A stretch of 64,000 nt of DNA from Pseudonocardia benzenivorans CB1190 (GCF_000196675.2 NC_015312.1:1302001-1366000); one strand, 5' to 3'; shown: positions 9,145 through 17,626, counted from the stretch's first letter. Translations and numbers: made by a program. The notes: generated by a model from the letters alone, not told the origin.

Positions 9145-9432
9145 TTAGGTGTGGTTCACGGTCACCGGCGAGTCGTCCCACAAGCGGGCCCATCCCGATT
9201 GTGCGGGACGCACGCCGGTGGTTCGTACGTATTTGTCCAGGGCAAGCAATTCGCGTCGCACTTCTCCGACGTCCAATTGCCACAGTTCACGGGAGATCTC
9301 GTCCCGCACGCGGTCAAGGTCAATCGCGCCCGATGACGCGAGGGAATACAGAGCTGACGACATACCGCCGTGCCACTCGGACGCGATGCGTCGCGCTTGT
9401 CCGTCGCTGATCATGACGATAACTGCACTCAT
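9145..9432 (-). CDS. hypothetical protein
   Basis: 95 aa. ATG 9432 is chosen because AGGAG is 9 nt upstream; the GTG at 9441 would sit directly on that site. The protein is largely helical (DGQARRIASEWHGG, DRVRDEISRELWQL) and unrecognised. It follows the first gene of the array with a 16-bp gap. Confidence 0.6.
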   Translation of the reverse strand: MSAVIVMISDGQARRIASEWHGGMSSALYSLASSGAIDLDRVRDEISRELWQLDVGEVRRELLALDKYVRTTGVRPAQSGWARLWDDSPVTVNHT

Positions 9433-9448
9433 GGTTTTCACTCCTGAC

Positions 9449-9844
9449 TCACGCCGCGACCGTGACCGGAATGGATTCCATGGCGGAAAAATCGAAAATG
9501 GCGAGCTGGGCGGTTTCCCGCGCGAGCGTCATTGCCTCGGACAGGTCCGTAGTCACGACGGAAACGTCCAGGTAGACGCGACCGGTCGCAGGGTCACGCC
9601 ATCCGCCGAGAACGCGACCGGGCAGCGAAAGAGCGTCTTTAGCCTGCCCGATATATTCGTGCAGGTCGTTACTGGTCACGAGACCATCGAAAACGCGTTC
9701 GTGTTCCGGGTGTACGGCGACCGCATAGCCGGTACGGACGTCGGAACCGTCGTCAGGCTTGACAGAAAAGCCACCGTCGGGAACGGACAGAGCGTCCGCC
9801 ATGGCGCTAATCCGGGCGGACCAATCGATCAGAGACATAGTCAT
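9449..9844 (-). CDS. hypothetical protein, first gene of the leftward array
   Basis: 131 aa from ATG 9844 with a GGAGT site. Alpha/beta character, no known motif. Being the most upstream gene of sixteen leftward genes, it should lie just behind their promoter. The long non-coding stretch with inverted repeats upstream (9,894-10,006) is the natural place for control of the whole array. Confidence 0.6.
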   Translation of the reverse strand: MTMSLIDWSARISAMADALSVPDGGFSVKPDDGSDVRTGYAVAVHPEHERVFDGLVTSNDLHEYIGQAKDALSLPGRVLGGWRDPATGRVYLDVSVVTTDLSEAMTLARETAQLAIFDFSAMESIPVTVAA

Positions 9845-9893
9845 GTCGGTACTCCGTTTCGTGTACGAAAGTGGTCGACTGGCAGCGATTCAG

Positions 9894-10006
9894 GCCAGTT
9901 GTGAACTGGCACCGAAACGCGCAACCCTCGCCGTTGCGAGATCTCCGCAAAGGGGACACATCCTGTATCCGTGCAATACGGCACTACTCGCGTGGTGAGG
10001 GTTGCG
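9894..10006. promoter_or_regulatory. inverted repeats upstream of the leftward array
   Basis: Two perfect inverted repeats are visible: GCCAGTT-gtg-AACTGGC at 9894-9910, and CGCAACCCTC at 9920-9929 matched by GAGGGTTGCG at 9997-10006. They lie 50-160 bp upstream of the first leftward start codon (9844), the expected position of operators or of a leader-RNA structure. No convincing -35/-10 pair could be fixed by eye. Confidence 0.45.
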
Positions 10007-10664
10007 TGTTCCGATGGCACATTCCCTGAATCTCTAAACACTGTTGGGATAAGCCGTTATGTCTAGCGCGCAACGCAAGGAACCATGCCCGTATGGGTTT
10101 GGTGTGCTATGGGTAGGCGAGAGCGACGCTCTCAAGCCAGAGAAACCCAATGTCGGCAACCGCCTAAGACAACCCCGAACGCCTACGCATTGCGACGTTT
10201 GTCGGTGCTAGACCACCATTGACTTATCTTGGGGACACACCTGTGGCAGGCATGCCATTTATGCGCGCTACTCCGCTCTATAGCAAGAGCTTTACGTCGC
10301 GAAGCTGCAAGCGCAATTACTACGCATTCCAGAAAAGAAATGCGCGTTTGGCTACGCGTCGTTCTTCACGCTGCTCTGCACGGATTCGCTGCTGTCCGCA
10401 CGGCCCAAGCCGCTGCCCGCGCTATACGGGACTTATGGTTGTTGTCGTCAGGAAAGACGCCGTGGTGATCGACTCGCAGGGACGCCGTGCCCTGGTCCTC
10501 GTCGCCTCCTCGGTAGCTGTCCTGCTGACATGTCTATTAGACACCTCTCTAGGACACTCCGCAAGAGGGTATGCCGCTGCCGTGACCTTGCCGTTACATG
10601 ATCTTGTCCGGGCGCTGGTCAGACACTGTTCGTGCCGGCAATATGCGGCTGCATAGGGAAGCGA
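10007..10664. other. intergenic stretch with palindromes, no supported gene
   Basis: This part is clearly less GC-rich than its surroundings. It holds a nested hairpin, with an outer TGGGTTT/AAACCCA stem near 10094-10150 and an inner perfect GAGAGCG-a-CGCTCTC at 10119-10133. It also holds the AT-rich palindrome TGTCTA-t-TAGACA at 10531-10543. Open frames exist on the plus strand but lack good codon usage or recognisable protein. It could be a replication, attachment or control region of a mobile element; no iterons were recognised. Confidence 0.4.
10531..10543. promoter_or_regulatory. 13-bp AT-rich perfect palindrome, possible operator
   Basis: TGTCTA-t-TAGACA is a perfect palindrome in otherwise GC-rich DNA, followed 8 bp later by a half-like CTAGGACA. 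It looks like a repressor binding site. No repressor gene is adjacent, so the partner is unknown. Confidence 0.35.
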
Positions 10665-10814
10665 GCGACCGGCGCGGCGGAGGTCCCGGCGGATGCGACC
10701 GGCGCGGCGGAGGTCCCGGCGGATGCGACCGGCGCGGCGGAGGTCCCGGCGGATGCGACCGGCGCGGCGGAGGTCCCGGCGGATGCGACCGGCGCGGCGG
10801 AGGTCCCGGCGGAT
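10665..10814. repeat. five perfect tandem copies of a 30-bp unit
   Basis: The unit starts GCGACCGGCGCGG and ends CCCGGCGGAT. Copies lie at 10665, 10695, 10725, 10755 and 10785 with no mismatch between them, which indicates recent slippage expansion. Because 30 is a multiple of 3 every frame through it stays open, so the open frames here (for example a repeated ten-residue ATGAAEVPAD) are not good evidence for a gene. There are no spacers, so it is not a CRISPR array. Confidence 0.95.
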
Positions 10815-11181
10815 GCGGACAGCTCATCTCTTGGTTTTGTTATCTACGAAATGGCGAAATGCCGAGAATGGCGAACCGTGAGTGTTCTGATATTCAGACT
10901 TCACCCTCGCGATTCAATCCATGGAGAACCCAAGCGAGTTGAGTATTGACAAGCGTTCGAAAATGTGTTTGTCAAGCCCGAGTAATAAGTGGGTGCAAAT
11001 TGCTATGAGTATCGGGTTCGGCAGAGGTTGGCACCGGCGAATTGTTGTCTGGTTTGCAGCCCCGCGGCGGCCGAGTAGCGAGAGGTGAGGCAATGTATAA
11101 CCATCGGGCAACGGGAAGTGGGGTACGAAGAGATGGCAACCTGCGCAGCCAAGGTGACCACATGATCACGAGTAGCGGCAG
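10815..11181. other. intergenic stretch with a TTGACAA/TTGTCAA inverted repeat
   Basis: No gene is supported here. TTGACAA at 10946-10952 is mirrored by TTGTCAA at 10969-10975, a 7-bp inverted repeat with a 16-nt centre, possibly an operator. An in-frame stop (TAG, 11173-11175) just before the next gene shows that the isomerase reading frame does not extend upstream, although its relatives usually have more N-terminal sequence. Confidence 0.4.
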
Positions 11182-11850
11182 GTGACCACCCACCCAAATC
11201 GACTGTTCATGTGGCAACGCGCCATCGACCTCACCGCCGAACTCGGCGCTCCGGCCGTCGGCGGCCCGATGGGCACGATCAGCGAGACCGACGCAGCCGA
11301 TCCCGCCCGCCGAGCCGACCGCCAGGACGAACTCGTCGACCACCTCGAACGACTCGCCCGCCGCGCCACCGATGTCGGAGTCCGCGAGCTGCTGGTCGAG
11401 CCGACCCCGATCCTGCGGGAGTACCCGGCCTACATCGACCACTGCCAGACCCTGCTGAACACATTGCGCGGGCGCGGCGTCAACAACGTGGGACTCACAC
11501 TGGACACCGGACACGCACTGTTCCAGCGGCTCCACGGCGCCGACGCTGGGATCGAGAGCTGGATCCACAACCTCGGCTCGCGCATCCGGCAGATCCACCT
11601 GGACAACACCGACGGCCACGGCGACCCGCACTGGGGCTGGCCGCACCCGCAGGGCACCTTCGACGTCGGCGCGCTCGCGACCTGCCTGGTCGACAACAAC
11701 CTGGCCGACATCTCGGTAATCCTGGAGGTCTACCCGCGGTTCGAGGACGACTCCACCGAGGTGCTGAAGCTGATCGCCAGCTCCGTCGAACACTGCCGCG
11801 CCCACTTCCCCGTTTCCACCCAGGTGGTCAGCAATGCTGCCGCTGGCTGA
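11182..11850 (+). CDS. sugar phosphate isomerase/epimerase (TIM barrel), N-terminally short
   Basis: 222 aa, xylose-isomerase-like TIM-barrel family. The metal-site elements are present in order: LLVEPTP, LTLDTGHA, IHLDNTDGHGDPH and VILEVYP. These supply the Glu, Asp/His, His and Glu ligands seen in this family. Typical members have about 260-290 residues; here roughly the first 50 appear to be missing and an in-frame stop lies only 6 nt upstream of the GTG start. It is first in a nine-gene overlapping operon and its last 17 bp overlap the next gene. It may be inactive through truncation. Confidence 0.75.
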   Translation: MTTHPNRLFMWQRAIDLTAELGAPAVGGPMGTISETDAADPARRADRQDELVDHLERLARRATDVGVRELLVEPTPILREYPAYIDHCQTLLNTLRGRGVNNVGLTLDTGHALFQRLHGADAGIESWIHNLGSRIRQIHLDNTDGHGDPHWGWPHPQGTFDVGALATCLVDNNLADISVILEVYPRFEDDSTEVLKLIASSVEHCRAHFPVSTQVVSNAAAG

Positions 11851-12556
11851 CCTATACCCGCGGGACCGGCTCGCGGTCGAGGTGTCGCTGTGGTCGGCTG
11901 ACTTGGCCGACCTCGGCGCGGAGGTCGCCCGGCTGACCCCCTACGCAGACGTCTTCCACATCGACGCCTCCGACACCCGGTTCGTGCCCAGCCCGCTGTT
12001 CTTCCCCGACCTCGTCGCGGCGCTGCGTTCGCACACGCAGGTGCCTTTCCACGTCCACGTCATGGCCGAGCACGCCCTGCCCTTGGTCGAGGACTTCGCC
12101 CGCGCCGGGGTAGACCTGCTGTCCGTCCACGCGGAAGCCGACGACGTCGCCGACGCCCTGCAAGCGATCCGGACGCGGGGCGGTGCCGCCGGCCTCGCGC
12201 TGCGCCTGGACACGCCCGTCGACACCGTGGAAGCGCACCTCGACGACATCGACTTCGTGGTTCTCATCGGCACACCGCTGGGCACCAAGGGCACCACGAT
12301 GGATCCGGCCGCGCCGGATCGTGTGCGGCAGCTGCGGGCGTTGGCCGCCCGCACCGGCCAAGACCAGCTTCCGGTCATTGCCGACGGCGGCATCCGCGAG
12401 AACACCGTTCCCGAGCTCGCCGACGCGGGTGCCGACGCTGTGGTCGCCGGATCGTTGTTGCTGGGCAGCGACGACCTCGCCGCCACCACCACCTGGCTTC
12501 ACCGCCAACGGAGCGACGTGGCGTTCGACGGAGAGCGCGTCGAGGAGCGGACGTGA
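11834..12556 (+). CDS. ribulose-phosphate 3-epimerase-like protein
   Basis: 240 aa, TIM barrel of the ribulose-phosphate binding class. Visible elements: SLWSADL (equivalent of the SILSADF start), HIDASD (metal/catalytic Asp region), FHVHVMAEH (metal His region), and the phosphate-binding end VIADGGIRENTVPELADAG with VVAGS. The family interconverts D-ribulose 5-phosphate and D-xylulose 5-phosphate; a second copy in an accessory operon probably acts on a different pentose or hexulose phosphate. It overlaps the previous gene by 17 bp and the next by GTGA. Confidence 0.85.
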   Translation: MLPLADLYPRDRLAVEVSLWSADLADLGAEVARLTPYADVFHIDASDTRFVPSPLFFPDLVAALRSHTQVPFHVHVMAEHALPLVEDFARAGVDLLSVHAEADDVADALQAIRTRGGAAGLALRLDTPVDTVEAHLDDIDFVVLIGTPLGTKGTTMDPAAPDRVRQLRALAARTGQDQLPVIADGGIRENTVPELADAGADAVVAGSLLLGSDDLAATTTWLHRQRSDVAFDGERVEERT

Positions 12557-13299
12557 CACCGGTCGCGGCAGATCCGTTGGAGGGCTGGGTGGTCAGCGTC
12601 GATCTGTGGGGGACGCTGATCACATACGGCGATCGCGAGGCCGAAGCCGCCTGGCGGATTCGCGAGTTCGAGACCGTGCTCACCGAGTTCGGTCACGACC
12701 TTCCCGACGGCAAGGTCCGTGAAGCGATCCTCGCCGTGCGCGCGGACACCCAACGACGTCAACGTACAACTGGCGAACAACCTCCGGTGCGTGGCCAAGT
12801 CGAGCAGATGCTCACCGTCATGGGCCTGCCCCTCGACACGCGGCTGATCGACACCCTGCTCGTCCCGCACACTCATGCGGTCTTGCGAGCCTGCCCCGAC
12901 ATCATCCCCGGCGCGCACAGCGCGCTCTGGGCACTGAGGCAGGCCGGAGCTCGGCTCGTGTTGACCTCCAACACCCTGGCCACTCCGGCGTCGGTATCCC
13001 GGCTCATCCTCGACGACCACGACCTGACCACCGTGTTCGACGAGACCGTCTTTTCCTCTGACGTCGGGCTGGCCAAACCACGCTGGGAGATGTTCGCCGC
13101 GGTCGCCACCGCCGCAGGTACGGATCTGAGCCGGGTGGTGCACGTCGGCAACAGCGTGACCACCGACATCCACGGCGCGCTGAACGCCGGATGCCGCGCG
13201 GTGCTGTTCAACCCGGGTGGCAAGCCCTGTCCTGCCGGCGTGCGGGCCATCACCAGCCTCGACCAGATGCCGATCGCCGTCCTGGCCACTTGCTCCTGA
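12553..13299 (+). CDS. HAD-family hydrolase, probable sugar phosphatase
   Basis: 248 aa, GTG start overlapping the preceding stop (GTGA). HAD motif I is SVDLWGTLI (the nucleophile Asp is there but the usual second Asp is Trp, a known variant), motif II LTSNT, motif III Lys in AKPRWEMF and motif IV HVGNSVTTDIHGAL. A helical cap lies between motifs I and II, as in subfamily IA phosphatases. The acceptor Asp being replaced leaves general acid/base catalysis in doubt. In this operon it could dephosphorylate a sugar phosphate made by the isomerases. Confidence 0.8.
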   Translation: MTPVAADPLEGWVVSVDLWGTLITYGDREAEAAWRIREFETVLTEFGHDLPDGKVREAILAVRADTQRRQRTTGEQPPVRGQVEQMLTVMGLPLDTRLIDTLLVPHTHAVLRACPDIIPGAHSALWALRQAGARLVLTSNTLATPASVSRLILDDHDLTTVFDETVFSSDVGLAKPRWEMFAAVATAAGTDLSRVVHVGNSVTTDIHGALNAGCRAVLFNPGGKPCPAGVRAITSLDQMPIAVLATCS

Positions 13300-13328
13300 G
13301 CCCATCACCCAACCGAGGAACCCGTTTG

Positions 13329-14204
13329 ATGATCACGCCGCTGGACATCCCCACGGCCCGTGTCGCTCCCCGCCTGCTGCCGCCGAGCGGCCTGGACCTG
13401 CTCGTCGCGGCATCAACCTGCGAAGGCCGGGCCCGCCACCTCCGCGACCTGCTGGCGGGCGCTGACGCCGACGGGTCGGTCTACCTGGCCAACCCCGACG
13501 AGGTGCGCGCGATGCTTCTTCACGGCATCGACCCGCAGCTCTACCTCGCCTATCGCGACATCGCCGCGCCCCGGCCCAAGACCGACCAGACGGACGCGGA
13601 CGCGGACGGCACGCACGCCTGGTTCGCCGACCTCGTCGTCTACACCGCGGCGAACCTCGGCCACAGCCCGGAACTCGGCCGGTCGCTCGGCCACTGGAAC
13701 ACCGCGGCTCAGGTCGAAATCTTCCAGTGCTTGTCCGGCCGGGTTCTCATGTTGCACACCAACATCGACGACGACGGTAACTCCACAATGGACTATCACG
13801 TATGTCAGGCCGGTGATCACGTCGTCATCCCTTTCGGTGCCTGGCACCTGACCGCCGTGCTCGACGCCCCGGCGGTGGTGTTCAACATCTACACCGATGT
13901 CGCTGACCTGCGGACCGGACACACCAGCCGGGAGGCGGTCGACAGTGACCTGAAGTACCGGGCGGCGCCCGCTCCCGAGTTGACCATCGCGCGCACGGCC
14001 TCGGAGATCGCCGTTGTCGGCTCCAGCCGCGAGCTCACCGAGCGACCTCTGCGGCGCGGTGAATTCCCGAGCTGGGCCGAGGCCCTGCTGATGCCCTCTG
14101 GACTGGCCGCGCTCTACCGCCATGCTCCGGCCGCCGAACTGGCTCGGCTGCAGGAGCACGCCGCGCATTTCGGCCACCGCCCAGTCCTCGCCACGGCGCC
14201 ATGA
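13329..14204 (+). CDS. cupin-domain protein, possible sugar isomerase
   Basis: 291 aa from ATG 13329 (GAGGA about 10 nt upstream). Residues about 115-200 form a cupin: GHWN, a QVEIFQCLSGRVLML strand, then AGDHVVIPFGAWHLTAV. This order (His, Glu, G-x-V, P-x-G-x-W-H) is that of metal-binding cupins and resembles archaeal-type phosphoglucose isomerase. The N-terminal 100 residues and the C-terminal tail are unrecognised. Its place among sugar-phosphate enzymes makes an isomerase or epimerase the best guess. It overlaps the next gene by ATGA. Confidence 0.6.
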   Translation: MITPLDIPTARVAPRLLPPSGLDLLVAASTCEGRARHLRDLLAGADADGSVYLANPDEVRAMLLHGIDPQLYLAYRDIAAPRPKTDQTDADADGTHAWFADLVVYTAANLGHSPELGRSLGHWNTAAQVEIFQCLSGRVLMLHTNIDDDGNSTMDYHVCQAGDHVVIPFGAWHLTAVLDAPAVVFNIYTDVADLRTGHTSREAVDSDLKYRAAPAPELTIARTASEIAVVGSSRELTERPLRRGEFPSWAEALLMPSGLAALYRHAPAAELARLQEHAAHFGHRPVLATAP

Positions 14205-15388
14205 CGAGCTCGCGCAAGCATCAACCCGCGCCCACCGATGCCTCCTGTCCGATCCGGCCGCTGATCGGCTACGCCGCACCCGCTCGCGCGACGCGCCGCT
14301 TCACCCAGGGAGCGGCCAGCGTCACCCTGCGCGCAGACCGCGGCGAGCTGATCAGGGACGCAGAGACCACGCTCTACTCCTACGCGCGCACCAGGACCGC
14401 GGCCAGCCGGTGGACCATCACCCTGCACACGGGCGTTCCCGTCGACCAGGCCGGCGCGACCGCCCTGTTCGCCGACACGGACGACCATGACATCGGCCCG
14501 AACTTGCAGGCGCAGTCGATCGGCATGCCCGGCGGGAGAGCGTTCTGGATCCGCGAACACGCCACCCTCGTGCACCTCGACCACCTGCTCGGCACGATCA
14601 CCGTGCACGCCAGCGACCTGGACGCCGCGCGGTTCTTCGCCGCCCGACTCGTGCGACAGGCGATGACCGCCCAGCTTCTGGAGCACGACGCGGTCTACGC
14701 GCACGCCGCCGCGCTCGTGCACGCCGGGCACGGCCTGCTGATCGCCGGGCCGAAGGGCGCGGGCAAGACCACCACCCTGCTGAGCGCGCTGCGGCTGGTG
14801 GGCGGGGACTTCGTCACCAACGACCGGCTTCTGCTCCACTGCGACCCCGACGGCGGCACGGTCGGCCACGCCTGGCCGATGCACCTGCGCGCCACCGCCA
14901 GCACGCTGCACGCCGTTCCGGGGATGAGCAGGTTCCTGTCCGCAGAACAGCAGCAGAACGGCCTGGCCGGCCAGGCCGCGCTCAGCGGCAAGATCGCGAT
15001 CGAGCCAGACGAGCTACGGGCCACGCTGCCCGACATGCGGATCGTTGGCGAGGTCCGGCCCACGCTGATGCTCTGGCCCTACCGCAGTGCCAGCGACCTC
15101 CCGCCCGAGCCGGTACCTGCGGCCGAGGTCCGCGACGTCCTGGTACGCACCCAGTTCTTCATGCACGAACCGGTCACCAGCACCACCTCGCACCGCAACC
15201 ACTGGCTGCTGCCGCCCGACCAAGATCGGACCGCGCTCTCGCTCACCGCCGTCGCAGACCAGCTCGCTCGAACCGTGCCGTGTGTTCGGATCCCGGTTAC
15301 CGATTCGCCCGCGGCGCTGGCAGCCCGTGTAGTTGCCCTCCTCGACCACGCAGCGACCCAAGCGGCCAGGCCGGGTGGTTGGGGATGA
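14201..15388 (+). CDS. HPr kinase-like P-loop protein
   Basis: 395 aa. HAAALVH followed by GLLIAGPKGAGKTTTLL (about residues 175-195) is the HprK-type P-loop, with the Walker A K-T-T intact. About 170 residues precede it and the rest follows the HprK C-domain layout with FVTNDRLLL after the loop. HprK-like proteins outside PTS systems act as small-molecule or peptide kinases, for example the lasso-peptide kinase of the paeninodin cluster. The next gene is a nucleotidyltransferase of the kind that accompanies such kinases. Substrate unknown. Confidence 0.75.
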   Translation: MTSSRKHQPAPTDASCPIRPLIGYAAPARATRRFTQGAASVTLRADRGELIRDAETTLYSYARTRTAASRWTITLHTGVPVDQAGATALFADTDDHDIGPNLQAQSIGMPGGRAFWIREHATLVHLDHLLGTITVHASDLDAARFFAARLVRQAMTAQLLEHDAVYAHAAALVHAGHGLLIAGPKGAGKTTTLLSALRLVGGDFVTNDRLLLHCDPDGGTVGHAWPMHLRATASTLHAVPGMSRFLSAEQQQNGLAGQAALSGKIAIEPDELRATLPDMRIVGEVRPTLMLWPYRSASDLPPEPVPAAEVRDVLVRTQFFMHEPVTSTTSHRNHWLLPPDQDRTALSLTAVADQLARTVPCVRIPVTDSPAALAARVVALLDHAATQAARPGGWG

Positions 15389-16230
15389 CCGACCGACGGG
15401 CATGCCGCTTCGCCGAGGACGCCGTCCGGGCTTTGTGCTGGGGCACCGGCGCCGACAACCACGAGACGATCGCCCGTGCCGTGGTGGCCGAACTGGGCGC
15501 GGTACTTGGGCAGTCGGTGCGGTCGAAGACCCTCTGCCTACTGGCCGCGTACCTGCACGACCACCCCGTCGCCGAGCTGGATCGCACGGTGACGCGATTC
15601 CTCGACAGCACGCTGCGAACCAACCGGTACAAGACCTATACCTGCCGCGTGGCCGCGCTCGCCGACACCGCGAAGTTGCGCACCGCTGGCGTAGCCGCCG
15701 TCGTGCTCGGGGGACTCAGCGTGGAACATTCCCTTTACGCCAGCACCGGTGCCCGGCAGTTCAGCGACATCGACCTGCTTATCGCGCATGGCGACGCTGA
15801 ACGCACCTACGCCGTCCTCCGCTCCCAGGGTTACCAGCCCAGCCGGGACAGCGGGACCTGGACGCGGCCGACCGGCGACCCGATCGTCCCGCTCATCGTC
15901 GTCGACCTGGCCACGACCCTGCCTCGCAGCGGCACCGAAGACGACGCCCCCGATCTGCTGGCTCGCCGCACCAGCGTCAAGGTTCCCCCGCACGACCATC
16001 CGCTCCCCGTCCTCGCCCCGTCCGACGCGGTCAACCACACACTGGCCCGGCTCGCGACCCAGCCGGGCTGGGCACTCGCCGCCGACGCGATCCGCCAGCT
16101 ACGTACGACGTCGCCGCCCGCCCCGCACCACGCCGACGTCCTCGCCGGCTGGTCGGTGCTGCGCTCGCATTGGCCATTGCTGCCCGCCCACCCGGCCCGC
16201 TGCGCCATCGACGAGGAGCCGCACCGATGA
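15385..16230 (+). CDS. nucleotidyltransferase family protein (NTP_transf_5-like)
   Basis: 281 aa, ATGA overlap with the HprK-like gene. The core is VVLGGLSVEHSLY then R-x-FSDIDLLI: the G-G/S and D-x-D of the nucleotidyltransferase fold, as in NTP_transf_5 proteins. Such proteins sit beside HprK-like kinases in some lasso-peptide clusters, but no lasso protease, cyclase or precursor gene is visible here. It probably transfers a nucleotide to, or acts regulatorily with, the product of the neighbouring kinase (inference). Confidence 0.75.
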   Translation: MTDRRACRFAEDAVRALCWGTGADNHETIARAVVAELGAVLGQSVRSKTLCLLAAYLHDHPVAELDRTVTRFLDSTLRTNRYKTYTCRVAALADTAKLRTAGVAAVVLGGLSVEHSLYASTGARQFSDIDLLIAHGDAERTYAVLRSQGYQPSRDSGTWTRPTGDPIVPLIVVDLATTLPRSGTEDDAPDLLARRTSVKVPPHDHPLPVLAPSDAVNHTLARLATQPGWALAADAIRQLRTTSPPAPHHADVLAGWSVLRSHWPLLPAHPARCAIDEEPHR

Positions 16231-16805
16231 TCATTGCCTTGGCCGGACTACCCGGCGTCGGCAAGACCACGCTGGCCGAGCAGCTCACCAGCCACATCAC
16301 CGGTGCGCTGTTGCTGCGCAAAGACACCGTCCGACACGCGCTGTTCGGCACCGAGCACACCACCTACACCCGCGACCAGGACGACCACTGCGTCCAGGTC
16401 CTGTTCGCAACCGCCGTCTGGCAGTGGATGCGTGCTCCCGCCACGACCGTCGTGCTCGACGGGCGAACCTGGCTGGCCCCCGGCCAGATCGAAGACCTAC
16501 GCGCCTTCGCCGCGACGCACCACCAACCCCTGCTGCTGCTCGAATGCGTCTGCCCGGTCGAGGTCACGCACGCCCGGCTGGCCGTCGATCACCAGCACGG
16601 CCGGCACCCAGCGGCCAACCGCACCCCGCAGCTACACCAGGAACTCGCTGCCACCGCCGTGCCGATTACCGGCCCGAAACTGCTGCTGGACTCCGGAAAG
16701 CCCGTCGCGACCAACGTCGACATCGTCCTTCGGCACCTGGACACCCTCGCGCCCTCCGACGCCGTGATTCATCTGCTGGCCCCGACCACCGTGGAGACCT
16801 CGTGA
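16227..16805 (+). CDS. P-loop small-molecule kinase
   Basis: 192 aa, ATGA overlap with the preceding gene. Walker A is ALAGLPGVGKTTLAEQL near the N-terminus, followed by LLLRKDTVRHALFG, typical of AAA_33-type kinases related to gluconate, shikimate and chloramphenicol kinases. VVLDGRTW is a likely Walker B-like strand. The lid after residue 100 has few Arg residues. It should phosphorylate a small hydroxyl substrate, perhaps a sugar or sugar alcohol given the neighbours. Confidence 0.75.
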   Translation: MIIALAGLPGVGKTTLAEQLTSHITGALLLRKDTVRHALFGTEHTTYTRDQDDHCVQVLFATAVWQWMRAPATTVVLDGRTWLAPGQIEDLRAFAATHHQPLLLLECVCPVEVTHARLAVDHQHGRHPAANRTPQLHQELAATAVPITGPKLLLDSGKPVATNVDIVLRHLDTLAPSDAVIHLLAPTTVETS

Positions 16806-17626
16806 CCACCGAACTGCCAGGACTGCTGCTGATCGCCCAGGCGACCGTCGCGCACGGCGCGGAGTTCTTGCGCACCCACCGCCCTCGTACCTGCACTGGC
16901 AAGGGCGACCGGGACATGGCCACCGACGTCGACCTCGCCATCGAACGGATCCTGCGCGACGAGCTGAGCCGCGCCACTCCCGGTATCGGCGTCCAAGGCG
17001 AAGAAGAAGGCGGCCCGACCAGCGGCACCCGCTGGGTCATCGACCCGGTCGACGGCACTGCCAACCTCACCCATGACATCCCGCTGATCGGCATCTCCCT
17101 TGCCCTGGTCGTTGACGAGGATCCTCTGCTCGGAGTAATCGCCCTACCCCAGCTCGACCGCACGTACTGGGCGGCGGACGGCCTCGGCGCCTGCCGGGAC
17201 GGCAACCCGATCCGCATCGCCGGCCCGGACCGGCTGGATGAGGCGATCATCGCGATCGGCGACTACGGCACCGGACCCGACGCCGCCGCTCGAAATGCGG
17301 CGATGCTGGCGATCCACGCCGCCCTCGCGCCCCGAGCGCAACGCATCCGGATGCTCGGAACCGCCGCGGCCGACCTCGCGTTGCTGGCCGACTCTGCGCT
17401 CGGCGCGTCGATCACCCTCGGCAACCGTACCTGGGACATGGCCGCCGGAGCGGTCATCGCCCGCGAAGCCGGCGCCCACGTGACTGATCTGGACGGCACC
17501 GACCACACCACCGCCTCACGCTGCACCATCGCCGCCGCACCCGCCCTGATCGAGGAGATCCTCGACATCGTCCAGCGTGCGAGCGCGATCAACGGCTTCA
17601 CCGGCAAGGAGGTCGTGGCGTGCTGA
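16802..17626 (+). CDS. inositol monophosphatase family protein
   Basis: 274 aa, GTG start overlapping the preceding stop. The metal-binding signature is complete: GEEEGG, WVIDPVDGTANLTH and, near the C-terminus, WDMAAGAVIAREAGA. These are the Glu, D-P-x-D-G-T and W-D ligands of the Mg2+-dependent IMPase/FBPase superfamily, which removes phosphate from inositol phosphates, fructose bisphosphate or PAP. Length is normal. In this operon it could hydrolyse a phosphorylated sugar or cyclitol intermediate. Confidence 0.85.
   Translation: MTTELPGLLLIAQATVAHGAEFLRTHRPRTCTGKGDRDMATDVDLAIERILRDELSRATPGIGVQGEEEGGPTSGTRWVIDPVDGTANLTHDIPLIGISLALVVDEDPLLGVIALPQLDRTYWAADGLGACRDGNPIRIAGPDRLDEAIIAIGDYGTGPDAAARNAAMLAIHAALAPRAQRIRMLGTAAADLALLADSALGASITLGNRTWDMAAGAVIAREAGAHVTDLDGTDHTTASRCTIAAAPALIEEILDIVQRASAINGFTGKEVVAC

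Noticed and set aside
9149-9904. 251-codon plus-strand frame
   Set aside because: Opposite two well-spaced small genes with good ribosome sites; it has no domain.
10219-10656. 145-codon plus-strand frame
   Set aside because: Low-complexity, Arg/Cys/Ser-rich start, no good ribosome site and no recognisable domain; it may hold a short real gene near 10435 but nothing supports it.
10665-10814. CRISPR array
   Set aside because: Copies are directly adjacent with no spacers and no cas genes are present.
10594-10949. Open frames on both strands through the 30-bp repeats
   Set aside because: The repeat length is a multiple of three, which keeps every frame open; the flanks do not look coding.
13329-16230. 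Lasso-peptide biosynthesis cluster
   Set aside because: HprK-like and nucleotidyltransferase genes occur in some lasso clusters, but no precursor, B1/B2 protease or cyclase is visible.
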